Positions 36,144 to 45,700 of a DNA stretch of 64,000 bases are shown here, piece by piece. The stretch is taken from the NCBI RefSeq assembly GCF_005938385.1, contig NZ_VCRA01000007.1, positions 248,001 through 312,000 on the forward strand. Reading direction: 5' to 3'. Origin of the DNA: Paenibacillus mesophilus (lineage in GTDB: Bacteria; Bacillota; Bacilli; Paenibacillales; NBRC-103111). The translations under genes were made by a program, and so were the position numbers. Within the stretch, counting starts at the first letter, position 1, and the number at the start of each line of letters is the position of its first letter. The notes below the pieces were generated by a model. The model was not told the DNA's origin. It did no database searches and worked only from the letters and a program-made list of their open reading frames with translations.

Positions 36144-36674
36144 AGAAAGCCATGAAACAATCGTGTACGTCCACCTGATAAACGGATATTTCGCAATCCA
36201 TGCCCGGCCTATCTGGTAAATGGCCTCAAGCCAATCCCGGACTCCGGTGCGAATGAGCCAAATCGTATTCGTTGCGGTCGCCTCCTCTTGTCAATAGCCC
36301 TTCCGTGCAGGCACGACGTCTTCCGTTGGAGACGGTCCGGCTGTTCGGACGCACTTACATCTTATTCACCGGCTTTCAGCAGTTTCAAACACGTTTATTG
36401 TATAAATTCGTTATTTTTTTAACGTGCAAACCCATTCTACTCACTTAACGGAACTGTATTTCGCTAACAACGGATGAAACAAGCTTTCCATAAACATAAC
36501 GGAACTGCAATCCATTATTCAGCTTATTTGCCGCCATCGGAGCACAAAATCAAAGGTTTAGCGCACTGTAGTTCCGCTAACAATCAAATTGGCTGTGAAA
36601 TGTCCTATTTAGCGGAATACAGTTCCGCTGTCGAGCAAACCGTATTCAAGAAATTTTATAAACTCTAGTATTTA
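36144..36674. other. Intergenic region with open upstream frame and repeat cluster
   Basis: 36144-36290 is an in-frame extension of the PrsW-toxin gene that would add a hydrophobic segment (TIVSWLSLAAFILS) and starts at a strong ribosome binding site. 36300-36446 shows nothing recognisable. 36447-36630 is the GGAACTGTA repeat cluster. The 64-codon frame on the plus strand here lacks a ribosome binding site. Confidence 0.5.
36447..36630. repeat. Cluster of short interspersed repeats, GCGGAACTGTAG family
   Basis: Four copies of a roughly palindromic word: AACGGAACTGTA 36447-36458, AACGGAACTGCA 36498-36509, AGCGCACTGTAGTTCCGCTA within 36557-36580, and AGCGGAATACAGTTCCGCT within 36608-36630. The arrangement mirrors the clusters at 2593-2803 and 24355-24600, but the core word differs. 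Confidence 0.6.
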
Positions 36675-36713
36675 CAAAAAATACCCGCACTGCCTGGGAC
36701 GGCTGCGCGGGTA
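36675..36713 (-). terminator. Terminator of the copper-amine-oxidase-N gene
   Basis: On the minus strand TACCCGC (36713-36707) pairs with GCGGGTA (36688-36682), followed by TTTTTTG, 21 bp after the stop. Confidence 0.8.
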
Positions 36714-36733
36714 CCGGAGAAATCGACCTTCCT

Positions 36734-37798
36734 TTAGTTTTCTACGACGATTTTGGCTGCTTGACCGATTGGAGGCAAGCTTTCGGTCAAGATCGGGCCA
36801 TAAAATGCATACACTTTATCTCCTTGCTTCAGCTGATCCGCGGCAATCGGCTTATTGTCCTTCGTTCCGACAATCGGCGTATCGCTCGCAAGGTTCAGTA
36901 CGACGGTGTCAAACGATTTGTCGCTAAGCTTATCGCCCTTGATCACTAGACGTATCGTGCCTTTCGTCGAAACCGTAATTTCTTCGATCAGTCCAGCCGT
37001 ACCCAAAGTTTGTTGAGCGACAGTGCTTTCCTTCACGATAATTTTGTTCGCATTGGTCATCGGCGGCATGCTCATGGCCATAACCCGGCTGTGCTCCGCT
37101 TCGATGGACATGCCGAGCTGCAAATCGGCAAGCGTCAGCTTCCGGTTATCGGTCGCCGATACGATTTCCGTTTCGTCGGAAATATTCAGTCGAACCCCAT
37201 GCCCTATGCCGTTAAGGCCGATCTCTCCGCCTTTATCCCGAGAAGTGATGCTTGTAATCGTACCTTGCTTGGTTGTGGCCGCAGCAGCTTCTTCGCCGCC
37301 TTGTTCCTTGGAACGGATATGGATCGTTCCCGTTTCGCTCACCGCAACTTGAACTTTCATCACTTTTTCGAAAAAGGACAGCGGAACATACGTTTTCTCG
37401 TTCTTTAACTCCGGCGCGGCGCCGAGCGGAACGAGCATTTTGGCGAAGCTGTACTTGTCTTCTCCGATTTGAAGAGACAGCCGTTGATTCTCCTTGACGA
37501 GCTCCAGCGATTGGGTGTCTTGAGTCCAAGTCAGTTGATAGCCAAGAGCCTCGGATGCAACGCGGATCGGCACCATAATTTCGTTGCCGGCACCTATGTA
37601 TAGCGGATTCGCTTCCGGCGAAAATCCTTTTCCGTTGACGACCAGAATAAATTTCAGACCGCCGTAGGAATCCTGGGGAATGGAAGCCGAGATCGGCATC
37701 GGTTTTACCGGCACAGGCTCGCTTGGTGTGGCGGAAACGACGTTGGATGCTAATAGGGCGCCAGCCAAAACAGCCCCGAGTACTTTGAATTTTTTCAT
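36734..37798 (-). CDS. Copper amine oxidase N-terminal domain (stalk) protein
   Basis: 354 residues. Signal peptide MKKFKVLGAVLAGALLASNVVSA is read as n-, h- and c-regions with cleavage after VSA. Residues about 50-160 form a Cu_amine_oxidN1 domain (NEIMVPIRVASEALGY, KTYVPLSFFEKVM), a frequent secreted module of Paenibacillaceae that does not bind copper itself. The rest is a beta-rich domain with repeated phrases on ions or oligomers (TLADLQLGMSIEAEHS, AADQLKQGDKVYAFYG). Role unknown; probably wall-associated. AGGAGG lies 12 nt before the ATG. Confidence 0.9.
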   Translation of the reverse strand: MKKFKVLGAVLAGALLASNVVSATPSEPVPVKPMPISASIPQDSYGGLKFILVVNGKGFSPEANPLYIGAGNEIMVPIRVASEALGYQLTWTQDTQSLELVKENQRLSLQIGEDKYSFAKMLVPLGAAPELKNEKTYVPLSFFEKVMKVQVAVSETGTIHIRSKEQGGEEAAAATTKQGTITSITSRDKGGEIGLNGIGHGVRLNISDETEIVSATDNRKLTLADLQLGMSIEAEHSRVMAMSMPPMTNANKIIVKESTVAQQTLGTAGLIEEITVSTKGTIRLVIKGDKLSDKSFDTVVLNLASDTPIVGTKDNKPIAADQLKQGDKVYAFYGPILTESLPPIGQAAKIVVEN

Positions 37799-37914
37799 GA
37801 TGCAATATTACCTCCTGTAGTGTAGCTATGTAGGGTAGGAACGATGGGGCCGGTGCTCCATATTGTTGTTCTCTATCTCCTAAACGCGACATCCAGGAAA
37901 AATGTTGCATCGAA

Positions 37915-38724
37915 TCATTTCATGCATCGAATCAAGTCGTCCGCTTCATACACAAATCCGAACATGACCGCCACATACCAGAGCGCCAACTGTTTCGCGG
38001 CTTCCGTCCGGACGGTTTCCTTGTTCTCGATGGCCGTTACGGCTTGACGCACCGTGGAGCATAACAGCCCTCTCTTTTGCATATCCAGCATGCCGCCGGG
38101 CGAGGTGAGCAGACAGCCGTTGATGGCGAATCCGGTATAAATCAGATGATTGACACCGTCTTCCTTGCACAAGCCGAACAGCTGGTCCGCATTCTCCGCA
38201 ATCCCTTCGTCCCCGACCGGCTTAGCCTCTTCAGGGAAGTCGAGGTTTCGCTGGCCCCGCGCGATGTCGTCGCGGTTGTGCAATCCCGGGAACACATGCC
38301 CGGCGCGGAATTGGTCAAGCCTTTGGCGGACCGGATTTAACGCGACCCGTTCATTGGCTTCCGTTCTGCCGGACGATAACGATACGGCTCTGTCGTAACC
38401 GGGATATCCTTTAAAATATGTGCTGCCGGGGCGGACCACATGGTACACTTTCAATCCCGAAGCCCTTACGCTGCGCAATAGCTCCGGGAACACGCTTCGG
38501 CAAATGTCGTAGGACCGAGAAATGTACTCCACGGCTCTATGCCACCCGGGATACTCCTCCCACGTGCCGCAATCCCACGCATGCATGACCACGACGGCCG
38601 TACCGTCGAGATCCAGCTCCAAATCTTCCTTCTGCCATCCCGCGTATCCTTCGGCCGCAAATTCAAGATTGCGGTCGGCGTCAAATTGCTGGTAGTACGA
38701 GGTCGGCACTTTAACGATTCGCAT
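37915..38724 (-). CDS. Isochorismatase-like cysteine hydrolase
   Basis: 269 residues. Rossmann-like cysteine hydrolase fold: a strand VVVMHAWDCG with Asp51, a Lys in EEAKPVGDEG near 168, and Cys194 in TGFAINGCLLTSPGG match the Asp-Lys-Cys triad of the isochorismatase/nicotinamidase superfamily. The segment RGLLCSTVRQAV following the Cys is usual. Substrate cannot be named. ATG 38724 with GGGGG 6 nt upstream is chosen; a longer reading to 38835 lacks a ribosome binding site. It is 116 bp upstream of the copper-amine-oxidase-N gene. Confidence 0.87.
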   Translation of the reverse strand: MRIVKVPTSYYQQFDADRNLEFAAEGYAGWQKEDLELDLDGTAVVVMHAWDCGTWEEYPGWHRAVEYISRSYDICRSVFPELLRSVRASGLKVYHVVRPGSTYFKGYPGYDRAVSLSSGRTEANERVALNPVRQRLDQFRAGHVFPGLHNRDDIARGQRNLDFPEEAKPVGDEGIAENADQLFGLCKEDGVNHLIYTGFAINGCLLTSPGGMLDMQKRGLLCSTVRQAVTAIENKETVRTEAAKQLALWYVAVMFGFVYEADDLIRCMK

Positions 38725-38931
38725 AACATTCCCCCGATCCGGTCTTCGACAGCGAGTTCGGAAGCCCGCGCTTTGCCGGAGACCGATTATTACGATAAGA
38801 TCTTGTAGCATACCTGTTCCTAACAAATGTATCACTTTTCGGCCGATATTTTAATCTTTTTTTGGCTGCTCTTGTCAGTCAACGACCATCGCGGGCTGAG
38901 ATCGGGGCGGCAGAGCAAGCCGGAAACCGAA

Positions 38932-38974
38932 AAGAAGGTACCTTCCGCGGGAGCTCCCGCAAAGGTACCTTCTT
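38932..38974 (-). terminator. Long hairpin terminator of the giant exoprotein operon
   Basis: A 13-bp perfect outer stem (AAGAAGGTACCTT at 38932-38944 against 38962-38974) with an inner GCGGGAG/CTCCCGC stem. On the minus strand it ends in CTTCTTTTC. It lies 13 bp after the protease stop. Confidence 0.8.
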
Positions 38975-38987
38975 ATTCAAGCGGCCG

Positions 38988-39683
38988 TTATGGCGCATCA
39001 ATCGCAATCCCTTGAGCTGCTAGCAAGGCGCGGACGTCGTCCATTCTGATCACCAGGTGGATGTTGTTCATCGTCCGAAGCGAGCCGGAGACGATTCCCG
39101 CCACCCGGCCGAACCGGTCGAGGATCGGGCCTCCCGACATGCCGCTGGCAATCTGGGCCGAGGTCAACATCCGGCTGCGCCCGTTCACTTCGGCGTTCGG
39201 ACTGTTGACGATGCCCTCGGTAATAATCGGGGTATTCGCCATCGGATATCCGATCGCATACACATTCTCGCCGTATCGAACGGCTGTATCCCGAACCGGC
39301 AAATAGTCGTAAGCGTCTTTCTTTCCGCTCTGCGGAGCGGGCAGCCTTACAATCGCCGCATCCGTTTGCTCGTCATAGCCGAGCACCTCGATCGGACCGA
39401 TGATTCGGCCATCGGGAAGCGTACCCTCGATGCGCTCCGCCCCCTTCACCACATGATAGGCGGTTGCAGCCAGCCCATCCGGCGACAGGATCGCTCCCGT
39501 TCCCGTCGCTTTCAGCGAACCGTCTTCCCGGAGAATCCGGATATACAGGACAGCCTGCCCGCTTCTTCCGAAAATATCTTCGGCGTTATAAGCGACGGGA
39601 GTGTCCGCCTCCGCATTCAGCCATACGGCCGCGCCGGACAATAAGCAAATCAGGAAACATAAAGCCGCGATTTTCCGTTTCAT
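38988..39683 (-). CDS. Secreted or membrane-anchored S1C trypsin-like serine protease
   Basis: 231 residues. N-terminal signal anchor or signal peptide (FLICLLSGAAVWLNAEA). HtrA-type protease core with a complete triad: His77 in ATAYHVV, Asp108 in QTDAAIVRL, Ser183 in SGMSGGPILD. No PDZ domain is present, unlike HtrA/DegP. ATG 39683 follows AGAAGGG. It begins 36 bp after the 3153-residue protein gene and ends at the operon terminator. Processing or quality control of the three giant proteins is the natural inference. Confidence 0.9.
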   Translation of the reverse strand: MKRKIAALCFLICLLSGAAVWLNAEADTPVAYNAEDIFGRSGQAVLYIRILREDGSLKATGTGAILSPDGLAATAYHVVKGAERIEGTLPDGRIIGPIEVLGYDEQTDAAIVRLPAPQSGKKDAYDYLPVRDTAVRYGENVYAIGYPMANTPIITEGIVNSPNAEVNGRSRMLTSAQIASGMSGGPILDRFGRVAGIVSGSLRTMNNIHLVIRMDDVRALLAAQGIAIDAP

Positions 39684-39719
39684 TGTTCCCTTCTGCCGCC
39701 TTTCTCGGTCACTCGCCGT

Positions 39720-42700
39720 TTACTTGGCTGCCGACATAATGTGTTGGAAGGCCCAATGATCCGGAGTCAAGTCGCTGAACGCGGCCGGCACGTCCTGCTT
39801 CTTCATGCCGATAATCCGATTGATGACCACGACCGCCTGAGCCCGCGAAATCTCGCTATCCGGCTGGAACGTCCCGTCAGGGAAACCGTCCACATATCCC
39901 GCCTTCGTAAACGCGTTGACATACCACTCGGACCAATGTCCGGCTACGTCCGTCAAGACTGTTGTTCCCGGAGCGGACACATCCAGCCGGAGCACGCGGG
40001 ACATCATCACGACGAACTCGGCGCGCGTCAGCCCGCGCTCTCCGCCGAACGTTCCGTCCGGGTAACCTTCGATAATGCCGGCCGACGTAAAGAAGGCAAC
40101 CTGGTCTTTTACTTCATCCTTCACATCTGCCAGCAGGTTGTCTACGCTGACGTCTTCCTTGTCAAGCAGAGGAGACAGCGCATCAAGCAGCTCATACCGG
40201 GTAATCGCCGCATCCGGCCTGAATTCCTTATTCCCGTAGCCCGTTATATATTTCACTTCTCCCGCATCCTTCTTAAGCTCGTACTTGGCGTTCTCCACCT
40301 CGTACTTGATCGTGATGACGCGGTCGTCTTTGTCGGTAATCGCCTTGACCGTCATTTCGCCTGTAATGACGATACTGCCTTCCTTGTACACCTTGCTATT
40401 CTTGGTCGGCGTACTGCCGTCGGTCGTGTAGTAGATCACATGACCTGCCGGGGCTTTCAACTTCAAGATGCTGTTTCTGGCAACCTTGACCGGCTCGGAG
40501 GAGCCGACGGCGATTTTGCCGCCGCCAATCGCGGCCTCAATGGCCTGAGGCGCAACGAAGAATCCTCCTCCGCCCATCGAGAACGTCTGCTTGGTCCATG
40601 TCCCGGTCATCACCGGACTGTTCTCCATCTCCTCCGCGATCGCTACCGCCTTGATCGTCGTCGTGGACGTTAGCGTGATCGGCCCCGTATAGAGCTGCGA
40701 GCCGGCGCTCGGCTGGCTTCCGTTCAGCGTGTAGTAAATGCTGGCCGAAGGCTCGTCGGCAGTGAGCGTCACTACAACTCTATCGGTGAAAGTCGAGCCG
40801 GACGGAGCCGCCTTCGGAGTCGGCACCGTCACCTCGTATTTGAAGGACGGGGTATTAATCGCAACTCTGCGGCTCTCGTCGCCCGCTTGGACCGTCAATA
40901 CGGCACGAGCTGTCGATTTCAGACTTCCGGACAAAATTCCCGCGCTGTCCCGGACTAATTGAGCGTTCTCATCCGCTTGCCAATGCAGCGATGGATCGGA
41001 GGTGAGCGTAAAGCTGCCGCCGATTCGGCTCATCAGATCGCCTTCATTCAATATCACCGCCGCCGTACTCAGCTTGGAAGCATTCGAGCCGCCAAACGGC
41101 TTGAGGGCCGGATAATATCCTTCAGCCGCTTCCCAAATGGCGCCGTCTAATCCTTTAGGCAACCGGCCTTGCGTGAGCTGCCGGGCCGTCAAGCCCGCAG
41201 CGCCGGTTACGGCTCCGCTTGCCCGTTTGCCGTCTGCGTCAAAGTATGCCGTATCGTTTTTCAAAGCTTGCTTATTGAAGAAGCTGTCCCCGATGATAGC
41301 GTTGGCCGCCTTCTGTCCTGCGATCCCTCCATAAAAGGTCTTGTTGCGTTGAATCAACTCGTTGATACCGGCAATAATCTCCCCGTAGCTCAGAGAGCCG
41401 CTAATCGTTCCGCCAGCCGCATAACCGGTGATGCCGCCTGCCTTGGCAGCCGTTTGGCCTTGAGCGTACACTTTACCGGAAGCATACGCGCCAATGATGG
41501 TACCGCTGCTTACGCCCGCAATTCCCCCGGCTGTCGCCGAGTCGCCTTTCGCCACTATGTCCGCATAGGAGAACGATTGTTCCACGATGCCGCTCTGCTT
41601 AACATCGCCGGCGATACCGCCTGCCGCTGCCGACGGCTCAGCCGTGTCGACGGTAACCGTACCCGCAGTATACGATTGTTGGACCCGGCCTTCATGAATC
41701 CCTGCAATACCGCCTGCATAGCCACCGGTTGCGGCAACAGCCGAGTTCGCGGATGAACGTTCGATCGTGCCGCTGTTGAATCCGGCCAAACCGCCGACGG
41801 CCGACACTCCGTCGACTCGGAGCCCAATGGCGGTGACGGCGGTCAGTTTATTGTTGTTCTCGCCTGCTGCTCCGCCTACGTTTTGGACACCTTTGACGCT
41901 GCCTTGCACTTCGACTTGATTCAGCTCGCCCGCGTTCGAGCCTGCGATGCCGCCCGCATCGTTCCCCGCAGCGGTTACCGCCGCATTCACCGTCGAACCG
42001 GTAATTTGACCGTGATTGATTCCGACCGCACCGCCGATATAATCCCGGCCTTCTACCCTTCCGCCGATCCGGGTATCGCGGATTACGCCTCCCGCATGGT
42101 TAATACCCGCGACAATCCCCACGCGCGAACCGGCCGATACAAACGCATCTTCAAATGCCACCCTTGTAACGAGGCCGCTGTTTTCCGCGATAAATCCTTG
42201 TATATCCGCCGAACCGGCCGTATGCTTAAAGCCTTTGAGCTTGTAGCCTTGGCCGTCGAATTGTCCGCGGAAGTCGCCGAATGGCGTCCATTTCCTGCCC
42301 GCCAGATCGATATCCGCGCCCAACAAAATTTTCTCTACTGCCGGCTTCTCAACAGCCGTTCTATGGAACAGATTGTAAAAGCCAAGCCCCGTATCCGCAT
42401 TATACAGCCGGACGATGCCGGATAGCTGGTTTCCGCTCACGATGATCCAATCGGCTGCGATCGTCCTGTTCAGGAAAGGCGCATCCAGATCGAAATTCCA
42501 GCTGCGGAATTCGCTGTACGACTCCGAGACGTCCGCTTGGTCATTGCCCGTCGAAATCCCCAAATTATAGCCGATCGGACTCGGCTCCGCCGTGTAGGCG
42601 GACGAGAGCACCTTGCCGTCGCGGAAATTGTAGCCGACCAGCGCCCCCTTAAACACGTTCGCTCCGCTTACGTTTACGGTCATAGCCGCTGTCTTGGCAA

Positions 42701-45700
42701 AGACGCCGTTCAGCGTTCCGTCATTGTAGCCGGCGAAGCCGCCCGTATACGATCGGGTGGGGTGATTGACGCCCGTCGTGGTCAAGCTGTCCTGCGTCGC
42801 GTAGGCATGCCGGATGACCGCGCGTCTCTCCACTGCCCCGGCAAAACCGCCGCTGCCGGTATCGTAGCCTGTGTTGTCCACCTTCCCGGTTGCATAAGCG
42901 TCGGCAATCTCGTACCGGTCGATGGAGCCGGCAAAACCGCCCGCATACGAGCCGGTAATACCCTTCGCCTCGACAGAGCCTAGCGCATATACCCGTTCCA
43001 TCGAGCTGCTGCCGATATCCGAATCGCCCAGTATTCCGGCGAAACCGCCGATGTAAATCGTCGTATCCGGATTGTCGTCGGTGACCTTCACCGGCAATGC
43101 CGCATAAGCGTTTGTCACCTTCGTATTGTCGCCGCGTCCGATCAAGCCGCCGACATGCGCGGCAGGCACCGTACCTTGCTTCGTCACGGCACGCTCTACC
43201 GTAATGTTTTGTCCGTCCGGCGAAGCGGCGGACGTATAGTGAATTTGTCCTCCCGTCGAACGCCCGACGACACCGCCGATATCGTAAACCACGCTCGTGT
43301 CGGCCTTGATGCTTTGCAAGGGCTCCGAGCTTACGATGATGCCGCTGCTTGCACCGGCGATGCCTCCGACCGCCGCCTCCTTGCCTCCATGCACCGCCAA
43401 ATCGACGTTCGTCTTGGCGTAATAGACGGAAGACTGGATCAGCTTGCCGACGATTCCGCCTACGTTCAAATCTGTGCTACTGTCGCCCCCCTGTGCAACC
43501 AGAGGGTTCCCGCGTACGTGAGCTTCATAAATGCCTGGATAAAGCGGCGCCCGTCTGCCGAAATCGAATGCCTGATCCATGGCGCCGGCCGATAGGATGC
43601 CGGCTATACCGCCCATCGAGCTTTCGCCCGACTTGGCCGAGAACGTCATATTGGATACGGCATCCACCCGGTCGAGGATGGAATCTTGCCCGCTGCCTAC
43701 GATGCCTCCGGCGGTTACTTGCCCGCCTGCCGCCTGAATGACCGCATCGGAAGTCGCTTGATGCACGGCCGTACGCGACAGCTTGCCTGCAATGCCCCCG
43801 AGCGTTGCTTCCGGGCTTGCTTCGAGCGAAGCAATGGACAGCTTATCTACCTTTACCCGTTCGATATCGAAGCTGTTCGTGCCCGCACCCGTCTTGCTGC
43901 CGATCAGTCCGCCGAGCGTACCGTTGCCCGACAGCTGTCTACCCGTCTGAGAGGCGGTGACTGAAACGCCGTTCAGAGTGTTCCCTGCATCGGAATGTCC
44001 GGTCAAGCCGCCGACGATGGAACCGGTGCCTTGCGCCGCAATCGTTCCCGAGGTGTAGGTCAGCGTAACATCCTCTGTAAGGCCCGAGACGTGCCGGCCG
44101 ATCAAACCGCCCGCCATGCTGTTCGGACCATAAGCGGCAATCGAGTAGTCCATGTCCGTCTTGAACGAGCGGACCGGACCCGTTTGCTTGCCGATCAAGC
44201 CACCGATCGTCGCATGCTCGGCCGAACTCTTCAATGCTATTCCCGTCGACCGGAAGGCGAACAAGCTCGGATCGAGCGACTGCGCATTGTCTCCGATCAA
44301 GCCGCCCGCGACGGCGCCCGTCCCGACGGCTTCCAGCGTGCTGCCGCTTTCCAGCGTGACGCTCGCGTTTCGGAACGTCCCCGTATTTTTCCCGATCAAG
44401 CTGCCGACCGTGCCGCCGCTGATCGTTGTATCTTTTGCCGCTTTGATCGTCACGTTTTGAACTTGGCCTTTGTTGTAGCCGGCCAATATACCCGTATAGC
44501 CGGTTCCTGCCACGGAGAGAGGCTCCATGACGATATTGCTTGCCTTGGCCTTCTCGCCGATTACCCCGAACAGCCCGGAGTAGCCATAGTCCGGCTTCAG
44601 CATCAGCCCGTCGATCAAATGGCTGCCGCCGTCGAACGTTCCTTGGAAAGGCGTGTTCTCGGCTTTGCCGATCGGAATCCATTGTCTGGACTGAATATGA
44701 ATCGGATTCGCGATGCGGATCGTCCGGCCTTCGAAGTCGAATCGCTCCGCGCCGGTTACCGTACCGTTGACCAGCGCCGCCAATCCCGCCAGCTCCGCCT
44801 CCGTCTTGATGTCGTACGCAAAAGCGAATTTGTCGCGCATATACCAAGCGATATTGGCGTTGACCTCACCGCCGCTGCCGCCTCCGCCTTCTCCGCCGGT
44901 ATTCGCGCTCCGCTGAAGCTCCGGATATTTGTAATCCGCATTGACGGAGCCGTATTTCCACGTGCCTTCGAAATCCCAACCGGACAGTGCGGGGAACGTC
45001 GTCCGATCCATCAGCGTCGAGGACAACAGCGTGCTCAACCGCGCATGAACCTGCAGCCAGCGGTGATTGCCATCCGCGAAGTCCGGCAAATCCTTGTTGG
45101 TCTCCAATGCTTCGTCCTTCACATAATAAGCCTTGTACAGCAGCTCCTTGCTCGCATTGTCGTAACGTCCGGCGAAACCTCCGGCATAAGCTCCGTTCCA
45201 TGCCTGAACTTGTGCGGCGGAATATACGGTGGTCACTTCGCCGCCCGTAATTCGGCCAAGCAAGCCGCCTGCATACGAGCCCTCGGCCGCCGCCGTGACG
45301 ACATTGCCCGCATAGGAGTTCGAGATCGTCCCGCCCGCCTGGTCGCCGACGAGGCCGCCGACATTCGTATAGCCGCCGCTTGCCGTCACCTTGGACACGG
45401 AATGGGACTTATCGATCACGCCCGTATTGCGGCCGGCAAGTCCGCCGAGGAATACCGGGCTGCCGGGCGTTCCATGCGCGTTGCCGAGCACGTCGATATC
45501 GACGTAAGAGGCGATCACTTTGCCTTTGTTATCGCCGACGAAGCCGCCCGCGAGTGTTCCTTCCCCTTCGATCGCAAGGGTGGAGTTGGAATACGTATAG
45601 TATAAAGTGCCGGTCTCCGAGTTGACTCCGACCAGACCGCCGACGATGCCGCCCTGTCCTTTGGAGGAAACCGGAATCTTATCCGTAATGCTGTTGTTGG

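Noticed and set aside
36447..36630. CRISPR-like array
   Set aside because: Copies are few, vary in sequence and orientation, and the spacing is irregular; no cas genes are present.
36474..36668. 64-codon plus-strand frame
   Set aside because: It runs through the palindromic repeat cluster and has no ribosome binding site.
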